DNA of 7,640 nucleotides, taken from assembly GCA_050743385.1 (NCBI GenBank), contig JBOGFJ010000258.1, forward strand, positions 1-7,640. The letters run 5' to 3'. Positions 1-5,579 of this stretch are shown here, piece by piece. The notes beneath the pieces are model-generated. The model had not been told where the DNA came from. It did not search any database and saw nothing but the letters and a program-made list of their open reading frames with translations. Positions within the stretch are counted from its first letter, which is position 1; every line of letters starts with the position of its first letter. The position numbers and the translations under genes were made by a program. This stretch comes from JACDBD01 sp050743385. GTDB lineage: Bacteria; Actinomycetota; Acidimicrobiia; IMCC26256; JACDBD01.

Positions 1-498
1 GAGGCGTGCGCGGCCGCACCCGACGCCTGCTGGGTCGCCAACGACAACGCTCCCGGCCAGGTGGTGGTCGCGGGCACGTCCGACGGCATCGAAGCCGCGT
101 CCGCCCGGGCCAAGGAGCTCGGTGTGAAGCGAGCCATGCCCCTCAACGTCGGTGGCGCGTTCCACACGCCCCTCATGGACGACGCCCGCGCCGCCCTCGC
201 GGCCGACGTGCTCCCCGATCTCGAACTGCACGCGCCTACGGCACCGGTGGTGTCGAACCACGACGGCGCCGCCTACGACGACGGCAACGGATGGCGCGAC
301 CGCCTGGCGCAGCACGTCGCCGTGCCCGTGCGCTGGCGGCCGTCGCAAGCGACGATCGCCGGTCTCGGCGCGACGACCTGCCTCGAGGTCGGCCACGGCT
401 CGATGCTCGCGGCCCTGGCCAAGCGCACCATCCCCGACGTCTCCGTACGGGGCGTTGCGACCCCGTCGGATCTCCCCGCCCTCTCGGAGGTTTCCTGA
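1..498 (+). CDS. fabD: Malonyl-CoA:ACP transacylase FabD, C-terminal part (5' end outside window)
   Basis: Transfers malonyl from malonyl-CoA to the acyl carrier protein, supplying the extender unit for type II fatty acid synthesis in the cytosol. The frame is open from base 1 and gives 165 residues, a little over half of a usual ~300-residue FabD. Visible landmarks are WVANDNAPGQVVVAG near the start of the fragment, GGAFHTPLM with the catalytic His at 163-165 (visible residue 55), and the late LEVGHGSML segment that corresponds to the EVGPGK region of E. coli FabD. The nucleophilic Ser (GHSxG) lies upstream of the window. The stop codon TGA (496-498) shares its last base with the ATG of the next gene, so the two are translationally coupled. 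The family assignment is secure; only the N-terminal half is unseen. Confidence 0.95.
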   Translation, partial: EACAAAPDACWVANDNAPGQVVVAGTSDGIEAASARAKELGVKRAMPLNVGGAFHTPLMDDARAALAADVLPDLELHAPTAPVVSNHDGAAYDDGNGWRDRLAQHVAVPVRWRPSQATIAGLGATTCLEVGHGSMLAALAKRTIPDVSVRGVATPSDLPALSEVS

Positions 499-767
499 TG
501 ATCATCGAGACCAGCCATGCGACGGGCGAGGCCCTCCTCGTGCCCGAGCGCATGATCGTGGCGCCCGCGGTCGGCGTGTTCCGCCCGACGGGGGCGGTGG
601 CGGAAGGCGGGCTCGTCAGCGAGGGCCAGCCCATCGGTGTCATCGAAGGCCCCGGCACCACGATGCCTATCCGCAGCCCGTTCGGGGGCACGCTGGTAGG
701 GATGCTGGCGCATCCCGGCGAACGACTCCGTGAGGGCCAACCGGTGGCGTGGCTCCGCGTCGCATGA
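498..767 (+). CDS. Small biotinyl/lipoyl-domain-like protein with no modifiable lysine
   Basis: Encodes 89 residues that align without gaps, by eye, to the biotinyl domain of acetyl-CoA carboxylase BCCP. VIE (residues 48-50) matches the strand before the AMKM hairpin. IRSPFGGTLVGML (58-70) matches the strand after it, and PGERLREGQPVAWL matches the closing strands. The hairpin that should read A-M-K-M reads G-P-G-T, with Gly53 where biotin or lipoate is attached, and the protein has no lysine anywhere. It therefore cannot be a biotin or lipoate carrier in the usual way, although automated annotation may call it a BCCP subunit. The start ATG overlaps the fabD stop by one base and has GGAGG 8 bases upstream; the stop overlaps the fabH start as ATGA. 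Location between fabD and fabH suggests a structural or regulatory role in fatty-acid synthesis. The function is unknown. Confidence 0.85.
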   Translation: MIIETSHATGEALLVPERMIVAPAVGVFRPTGAVAEGGLVSEGQPIGVIEGPGTTMPIRSPFGGTLVGMLAHPGERLREGQPVAWLRVA

Positions 768-1756
768 GCGCGCGGGCTTGCATCGCGGGCTGGGGCACGG
801 CCGTACCCGAGCGTCGCCTCACCAACGCCGAGCTCGAGACCCGCGTCGAGACCAGCGACGAGTGGATCGTCGAGCGCACCGGAATCCGCGAGCGCCGCAT
901 CGCCGGCGCTTCCGAGACCACCGCCACCCTGGCCGTCGAGGCCGGGATGTCGGCGATCAAGCACGCCGGGATCACGCCCGACGACATCGACCTGCTCATC
1001 GTCGCCACCGCGACACCGGAGCAGCCCATCCCGCACACGGGCGCATTCGTCGGCGAAGCGCTCGGGCTGCGGTGCGGCTCCTTCGATCTCGCCGCCGGTT
1101 GCGCCGGGTTCGTCTACATGCTCGTGGCCGGCTCGTCGCTGCTGACCACCGGGAACCTGCGCAACGTTCTCGTGGTCGGCTCGGAGACCTTGAGCCGCAT
1201 CATCGACCCCGACGACCGCGCCACCTGCATTCTCTTCGGCGACGGGGCTGCTGCCGCCGTGCTCTCGCCCAGCGCGGCGGACGGTCCCGGCCTCATCGCC
1301 TGGGACCTCGGCTGCGACGGCTCCGCCGCCGGTCTGCTCGAGATCCGCGCCGGGGGCAGCCGCCTGCCGTCGTCACCCGAGACGATCGCCGCCGGCGAGC
1401 AGTACCTCAAGATGGCCGGACAGGAGGTGTTCCGGCGGGCCGTGCGCGCGGTCGTCGACTCCGCCGACTCCACCCTCGAGCGTGGCGGCGTGGCATCCTC
1501 CGACGTCGCCTGGTTCGTGCCCCATCAGGCAAACGTCCGCATCATCGACTCCGCCGCCAACCGGCTCGGCATCCCCCGGGAGCGCACCATCGTCAACATC
1601 GACCGCTACGGCAATACGTCGGCGGCGTCGATCCCGCTGGCCCTCGCCGAGGCTGCCGAAGACAGGCGGCTGCGCGCCGGCGACCTCGTGCTGCTGTCGG
1701 GGTTCGGCGCCGGCATGACGTGGGGCAGCGCCCTCATCCGCTGGGGGACGCCGTAG
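764..1756 (+). CDS. fabH: 3-oxoacyl-ACP synthase III (KAS III)
   Basis: Condenses an acyl-CoA primer with malonyl-ACP to start fatty acid synthesis. At 330 residues it has the usual family length. The thiolase-fold catalytic triad is complete: Cys113 in DLAAGCAGF, His254 in FVPHQAN and Asn284 in YGNTSAAS. The early segment SDEWIVERTGIRERR and the C-terminal LSGFGAGMTWGSAL are also typical. The ATG at 764 was chosen because it leaves the short N-terminus normal for FabH before IAGWGT and because it forms an ATGA overlap with the preceding gene. No strong Shine-Dalgarno precedes it, so translation probably depends on coupling. A GTG at 749 would add five residues and has GAGGG 12 bases upstream, so it remains a possible alternative. 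The primer (acetyl or branched) cannot be read with confidence. Confidence 0.96.
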   Translation: MSARACIAGWGTAVPERRLTNAELETRVETSDEWIVERTGIRERRIAGASETTATLAVEAGMSAIKHAGITPDDIDLLIVATATPEQPIPHTGAFVGEALGLRCGSFDLAAGCAGFVYMLVAGSSLLTTGNLRNVLVVGSETLSRIIDPDDRATCILFGDGAAAAVLSPSAADGPGLIAWDLGCDGSAAGLLEIRAGGSRLPSSPETIAAGEQYLKMAGQEVFRRAVRAVVDSADSTLERGGVASSDVAWFVPHQANVRIIDSAANRLGIPRERTIVNIDRYGNTSAASIPLALAEAAEDRRLRAGDLVLLSGFGAGMTWGSALIRWGTP

Positions 1757-2493
1757 TGCGCACCGCGTTCGTGACCGGCGGTTCTCGCGGCATCGGACGC
1801 GCGGTCGCCGTCGCGTTGGCGGAAGCCGGAAACCGGGTCGCGTTCTGCTACGCCCACGACGAGGACGGCGCCAAGACCACTCGGAGCGAGATCGAAGCCA
1901 CCGGCGCCGACGCGCTCGCCATCAGAGCCGACGTCGGTGATCGCGACGCGGTGGCCGCCGCGTTCGACGAGATCGAGGCGGCATGGAGCCCGACGGAGTT
2001 GCTCGTCAACAACGCCGGGATCGCGCGCGACGGCCTCATCGCTCGCATGAGCGACGCCGCGTGGGACGACGTCATCCGGATCAACCTCACGGCCGCGTTC
2101 GCCGCCATCCGCCGAGCAACCGGGCCGATGATGCGGGCGCGTTTCGGGCGAATCGTGAACATGTCGTCGGTCGGCGCCCACATCGGCGGACCGGGACAGT
2201 CGAACTACGCCGCCGCCAAGGCCGGTCTGGTCGGCCTCACCCGCTCCGTCGCCAAGGAGCTCGCGCCCCGCGGCATCACATGTAACGTCGTGGCACCCGG
2301 GCCTATCGTGACGACCATGACGGAGGGCATGCCCGACGACTGGCAGGGCCGCGCCGCTGCCGCCGTGCCCCTCGGCCGCTTCGGCACGCCGGAGGAGGTA
2401 GCGGCCGCGGTGGCCTTCCTCTGCTCCGACCCCGCGGGCTACATCACCGGCGCGCTCGTACCCGTCGACGGCGGCCTCGGCATGGGCCACTAG
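1756..2493 (+). CDS. fabG: 3-oxoacyl-ACP reductase (SDR family)
   Basis: NADPH-dependent reductase that converts 3-oxoacyl-ACP to (R)-3-hydroxyacyl-ACP, the first reduction in each elongation cycle. It is a 245-residue classical short-chain dehydrogenase. The cofactor motif TGGSRGIG spans residues 7-14 and NNAG residues 85-88. The catalytic residues are Asn110, Ser138, Tyr151 and Lys155 (YAAAK), the last three at the same numbers as in E. coli FabG. The segment NVVAPGPIVTTMTE near residue 180 is typical of FabG rather than of other dehydrogenases. The start is GTG, sharing its G with the fabH stop TAG (TAGTG), with GGGGGA 7 bases upstream. The alternative of an unrelated SDR is made unlikely by the position between fabH and acpP. 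Confidence 0.95.
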   Translation: MRTAFVTGGSRGIGRAVAVALAEAGNRVAFCYAHDEDGAKTTRSEIEATGADALAIRADVGDRDAVAAAFDEIEAAWSPTELLVNNAGIARDGLIARMSDAAWDDVIRINLTAAFAAIRRATGPMMRARFGRIVNMSSVGAHIGGPGQSNYAAAKAGLVGLTRSVAKELAPRGITCNVVAPGPIVTTMTEGMPDDWQGRAAAAVPLGRFGTPEEVAAAVAFLCSDPAGYITGALVPVDGGLGMGH

Positions 2494-2508
2494 CCCCCGC
2501 ACCTACAC

Positions 2509-2514
2509 AGGAGG
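2509..2514 (+). promoter_or_regulatory. Strong Shine-Dalgarno for acpP
   Basis: AGGAGG, a perfect anti-16S match, lies 11 bases before the acpP ATG in the 32-nt gap after fabG. It is the only consensus ribosome-binding site in the operon; the other genes rely on overlaps or weak G-rich sites. This fits the need for acyl carrier protein in excess over the enzymes that use it. No promoter-like sequence is evident in the gap. Confidence 0.8.
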
Positions 2515-2525
2515 AAACGGAGACA

Positions 2526-2777
2526 ATGGAGCGAGAAGAGGTGCTGTCCGCCATCCAAGGGGTGGCCGTCGAGGTGCTCGGCGTCGAGCCTTCCCAGGTG
2601 ACGGAGGAGGCGCGTTTCAAGGAAGACCTCGAAGCCGACAGCCTCGACCTGGTGGAGCTGGTCATGGCGCTCGAGGAGGGCTTCGACATCTCCGTCCCCG
2701 AGGAGGACCTCGAGGGCGTCACGACCGTCGGGCAGTCCGTCGACCTCGTGCTCGCCAAGGTGGCCGCCAGCACATGA
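2526..2777 (+). CDS. acpP: Acyl carrier protein
   Basis: Carries the growing acyl chain as a thioester on a 4'-phosphopantetheine arm. The 83-residue protein is acidic, as the family is. The attachment site is Ser39 in EADSLDLVELVMALEE, the standard D-S-L motif at the head of helix II, preceded by FKEDL. Helix III is represented by VPEEDLEGVTTV. The start ATG is set by the strong AGGAGG upstream. The TGA stop overlaps the fabF ATG (ATGA), coupling the carrier to its condensing enzyme. Length and motif spacing argue for the primary fatty-acid ACP rather than a polyketide or peptide carrier domain. Confidence 0.96.
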   Translation: MEREEVLSAIQGVAVEVLGVEPSQVTEEARFKEDLEADSLDLVELVMALEEGFDISVPEEDLEGVTTVGQSVDLVLAKVAAST

Positions 2778-4021
2778 CGACCGACCACCGCGGCCGGCCC
2801 CGCGTGGCGGTCACCGGCGTCGGCGTCAAGACGCCGGCAGGCACCGACGTCGCCTCCTTCTGGGACACCGTGCGGGCCGGCCGGCCGACTGCCGCCCCCA
2901 TCGAGCGCTTCGACGCCTCGGCTCTCGCCGTCACGTTCGCGAGCGAGGTGGCCGGGTTCGACCCGGTGCCCTACTTCGGGCCCAAGGAGGCACGCCGCAA
3001 CGATCGCGTCACCCAGCTCGGGTTCGCGGCTGCGGCCGACGCCCTCGCCGACGCCGGTGAGCTCGGTGCCGACCCCAGCCGATCCGCGGTCGTCGTCGGC
3101 ACGGGCGTGGGTGGCATCGAGACCCACGAGAAGAACCAGCGCATCTTCCTCGAGAAGGGCGCGCCACGCGTGAGCCCGTTCACGGTGCCGATGATGATGG
3201 CGAACGGCACCGCCGGTGTCGTGGCCATGCAGTTCGGTTGGACGGGGCCCAACATCTGCATCGCAACCGCCTGCGCCGCCGGTGCCCACGCCGTCGGCGA
3301 GGCGGTCCGGCTCGTACGTGACGGCACCGCCGACGTCGTGATGGCGGGCGGGGCCGAGGCCTGCGTCACTCCCATGACGATCGCCGCATTCGCCCGCATG
3401 GGCGCGTTGAGCGGCCGGAACGACGCGCCCGAGCGCGCCTCGCGGCCGTTCGACGCCGAGCGCGACGGGTTCGTGATCGGCGAGGGAGCGGCCTTCCTCG
3501 TGATCGAGTCGCTCGAGCGGGCGGAGGCTCGCGGCGCCCGGATCTACGGCGAGATCGCCGGTTACGGCCGCAATGCCGACGCCTATCACATCACCGCCCC
3601 GTCGCCGGGGGGTGCGGGTGCGGTGGCGTGCATGCACCTCGCACTCGACGACGCCGGCCTGGATCCGAGCGCGATCGGGCATGTCAACGCGCACGGCACG
3701 TCGACCGATCTCAACGACGCCGCCGAGGCGGAGGCGGTGCACAAGGTCTTCGGCGACGACGCGCCGCCGGTCACGTCGACCAAGGGCGTCACCGGCCACC
3801 TCATCGGCGCCGCGGGCGCGACCGAGGCCCTGGCCACGCTGCTGTCGTTGGGTGAGGGCGTCGTTCCGCCGACGGCCAACCTCGAGCGGATCGGTGACGA
3901 CATCGGTGTCGACGTCGTCGGGGGCGAGGCCCGCGCGATCGGCTCCCGGCCCGCGCTGTCGAACTCGTTCGGCTTCGGCGGCCACAACGCCACACTGATC
4001 CTCACGCCCGCGGGCGAATAG
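2774..4021 (+). CDS. fabF: 3-oxoacyl-ACP synthase II (KAS II, FabF/KasA-like)
   Basis: Elongating condensing enzyme that joins acyl-ACP with malonyl-ACP. It is 415 residues, the normal length. The Cys-His-His triad is present: Cys167 in IATACAAGAH, His307 in VNAHGTSTDLND and His342 in STKGVTGHLIGAAGA, with the conserved Lys337 in the same segment. The gate loop near the C-terminus reads SNSFGFGGHN (residues 396-405). The His in GFGGHN, where E. coli FabF has Thr, recalls the mycobacterial KasA/KasB enzymes, which sit in the same kind of operon. The start ATG overlaps the acpP stop by four bases, and AAGGTGG lies 10 bases upstream. It is followed after 38 nt by the carboxyltransferase gene. 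The KAS II class is secure; chain-length preference cannot be judged. Confidence 0.95.
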   Translation: MTTDHRGRPRVAVTGVGVKTPAGTDVASFWDTVRAGRPTAAPIERFDASALAVTFASEVAGFDPVPYFGPKEARRNDRVTQLGFAAAADALADAGELGADPSRSAVVVGTGVGGIETHEKNQRIFLEKGAPRVSPFTVPMMMANGTAGVVAMQFGWTGPNICIATACAAGAHAVGEAVRLVRDGTADVVMAGGAEACVTPMTIAAFARMGALSGRNDAPERASRPFDAERDGFVIGEGAAFLVIESLERAEARGARIYGEIAGYGRNADAYHITAPSPGGAGAVACMHLALDDAGLDPSAIGHVNAHGTSTDLNDAAEAEAVHKVFGDDAPPVTSTKGVTGHLIGAAGATEALATLLSLGEGVVPPTANLERIGDDIGVDVVGGEARAIGSRPALSNSFGFGGHNATLILTPAGE

Positions 4022-4059
4022 AGAAGTAACGCCGGAGAGGGCGCGGGGTCGGACAGGCA
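4022..4059. other. Short gap between fabF and the carboxyltransferase gene
   Basis: A 38-nt spacer with no convincing promoter. It contains GGAGAGG about 20 bases, and GGACAGG 2 bases, before the ATG; neither is ideally spaced. A small inverted repeat, CGCC at 4030-4033 and GGCG at 4040-4043 with a 6-nt loop, could form a weak hairpin. There is no T-tract, so it is not read as a terminator and the operon probably continues through. Confidence 0.5.
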
Positions 4060-5460
4060 ATGACCGCTCCCCTCGTGCCGGCGCCCGCGACCGCGCCCGT
4101 GATGGCACAGCGGAGCGCCGCCGTGACCGCCGCGCTCGGGGAGCTCGACGGGCGCACGGTGAGCTGGTTCCGCCTCGAGGGCGGCAAGCACCGCGGCGCG
4201 ATCGGCGTCGCCGAGGGTGAGGCGCTCGAACGCGCCGTGCGCGTGGGCATCGAGCTCGGCGTGCCCGTGGTGGGCGTCGTCTCGACTTCGGGCGCCGACG
4301 TCGGCGAGGGCGTGGCGTCGCTGCACGCGTGGGGACGCGTGGCCCGCGCCCTCACCGACGCCTCGGGGGTCGTGCCCACGTTGCTGGCCGCGATCGGGCC
4401 GTGCGTGTCGGGCCCGGCGCTGCTCCTCGGCCTCGTCGACCACGTCGTCATGACGAACGACGCCTTCGCCTACGTGAGCGGTCCCGACACGGTCACCGGG
4501 TTCACCGGCGTGCCCACGACCCGGGAGGCGCTCGGTGGTGCCGCAGTGCACGCGGCACGCAGCGGCGTCGCCACGATGATCGTGGAAGACGAGGACGACG
4601 CCCGCCACGCGCTCGCCGACCTGCTGTCGTACCTGCCCCCGAACAACGTCGAAGACCCACCCCGGTCGCGTGGCGAAGACCCGGTCGACCGCGACTGCGC
4701 CGTGGCTGCGGCAGCCGTTCCGGCGCGTGTGTCCACGTCGTACGACGTGCGCGTCGTCGTAGAAGACGTACTCGACGCCACCTCCTTCCTCGAGCTGCGC
4801 TCCCGCTATGCCGCCAACATGGTCACGGGTCTCGGCCGCCTCGACGGTCGACCCGTCGGCGTCGTCGCCAACCAGCCCGCGCAGCGCGCCGGCACCCTCG
4901 ATATCGAGGCGTCGCGCAAAGCGGCTCGCTTCGTGCAGTGGTGCGACGCCTTCAACCTGCCGATCGTGACCTTCGTCGACACTCCGGGTTTCGAACCGGG
5001 ACGTGACCTCGAATGGCGGGGGATGATCCGCCACGGCGCCGAGCTCGTGCACGCGTACGCCGCCGCCACCGTGCCGCGCCTGGGCGTGGTGGTGCGGAAG
5101 GCGTACGGCGGCGCCTACATCGTGATGGACTCGAAGACGCTCGGGAACGACTGGTGCATCGCCTGGCCCGGCGCCGAGATCGCGGTGATGGGCGCGGCGC
5201 CGGCGGTGCAGGTCCTCCACCGGCGCCGTCTCGACGCGATCACCGACCCCGACGACCGCCGGGCGGAGCAGACTGCGCTCCAGGAGGAGTACGCCACTCG
5301 CGTGCTCAACCCGTTCGTGGCTGCCGAACGGGGCTACGTCGACGACGTCGTCGCCGCCGCCGACACCCGTCGGGCCCTCGCCGGCGCGGTGGGCCGCTTC
5401 GCCACCAAGCGGGAGCCGCCCCCGCTGCGCCGGGGACGGCACTCGAACACGCCGCTGTAA
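4060..5460 (+). CDS. accD: AccD6-like acyl-CoA carboxylase carboxyltransferase (beta) subunit
   Basis: Transfers CO2 from carboxybiotin to acetyl- (or propionyl-) CoA to form malonyl-CoA, acting with a biotinylated alpha subunit not encoded here. The 466 residues hold two crotonase-fold lobes. The N-lobe includes SGADVGEGVASLHAWGRV and SGPDTVTGFTG. A Pro/Arg-rich linker spans about residues 198-222. The C-lobe includes NMVTGLGRLDGRPVGVVAN, FVDTPGFEPG, RKAYGGAYIVMDSK and AWPGAEIAVMG. It ends in RRGRHSNTPL, close to the end of mycobacterial AccD6 as I recall it. Ile354 after GGAY occupies the acyl-CoA specificity position (Asp422 in Streptomyces PccB). Two things are odd. The N-terminal helical segment usual in the family is missing, and an in-frame TAA at 4027-4029 rules out an upstream extension. 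The usual SGGAR and AGGA motifs read TSGAD and VSGP. The start site has only a weak Shine-Dalgarno. Confidence 0.88.
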   Translation: MTAPLVPAPATAPVMAQRSAAVTAALGELDGRTVSWFRLEGGKHRGAIGVAEGEALERAVRVGIELGVPVVGVVSTSGADVGEGVASLHAWGRVARALTDASGVVPTLLAAIGPCVSGPALLLGLVDHVVMTNDAFAYVSGPDTVTGFTGVPTTREALGGAAVHAARSGVATMIVEDEDDARHALADLLSYLPPNNVEDPPRSRGEDPVDRDCAVAAAAVPARVSTSYDVRVVVEDVLDATSFLELRSRYAANMVTGLGRLDGRPVGVVANQPAQRAGTLDIEASRKAARFVQWCDAFNLPIVTFVDTPGFEPGRDLEWRGMIRHGAELVHAYAAATVPRLGVVVRKAYGGAYIVMDSKTLGNDWCIAWPGAEIAVMGAAPAVQVLHRRRLDAITDPDDRRAEQTALQEEYATRVLNPFVAAERGYVDDVVAAADTRRALAGAVGRFATKREPPPLRRGRHSNTPL

Positions 5461-5579
5461 CCCCTCGCCCCCGCCGCCCGCTCCGTCTGGCCCACCCGGC
5501 CGCCGTGGCGTAAGGTCAGAACCGGACAAATCACCCGGAATCGACGAATCCGGGCCGGGCGACGTCGGGGGGCCCATCC
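5461..5579. promoter_or_regulatory. Intergenic region with possible promoter for the oxidase gene
   Basis: A 119-nt non-coding stretch between the carboxyltransferase stop and the secreted oxidase. TAAGGT at 5511-5516 resembles an actinobacterial -10 hexamer (TANNNT), about 64 bases before the start codon; no clear -35 element is seen. The sequence before it is C-rich without a hairpin followed by a T-tract, so no intrinsic terminator for the upstream operon is evident. A run of six G at 5567-5572, 7 bases before the ATG at 5580, is the likely ribosome-binding site. The functional change across this gap supports a separate transcription unit, but the promoter call is tentative. Confidence 0.4.
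5534..5554. repeat. Imperfect 21-nt palindrome in the oxidase leader
   Basis: CCCGGA and TCCGGG arms flank ATCGACGAA. Pairing can continue inward past a single A-A mismatch to leave a 3-nt loop. It lies between the TAAGGT element and the ribosome-binding site, so it could be a repressor operator or a leader hairpin. Without a T-tract it is a poor terminator candidate. In such GC-rich DNA a palindrome of this size can also arise by chance. Confidence 0.45.

Noticed and set aside
6..497. Extension of the small lipoyl-like gene upstream into the fabD region
   Set aside because: The upstream residues are Arg-rich nonsense in the fabD shadow frame, and the domain begins at the ATG at 498, which has its own GGAGG.
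730..1755. Apparent N-terminal extension of FabG running through the fabH region in the fabG frame
   Set aside because: The upstream part is an Arg/His-rich out-of-frame reading of fabH. The true FabG starts at the GTG at 1756, where the SDR fold begins at once (TAFVTGGSRGIG).
4030..4043. Hairpin between fabF and the carboxyltransferase gene as a terminator
   Set aside because: The stem is only 4 bp and no T-tract follows. The context favours read-through.
2444..4108. Long minus-strand open frame opposite acpP and fabF
   Set aside because: Same reason: it is a shadow of well-supported + strand genes, low complexity and without motifs.
5488..5508. Possible terminator after the carboxyltransferase gene
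   Set aside because: Only a 4-bp CCAC/GTGG pairing can be found and there is no T-run; not enough to call.
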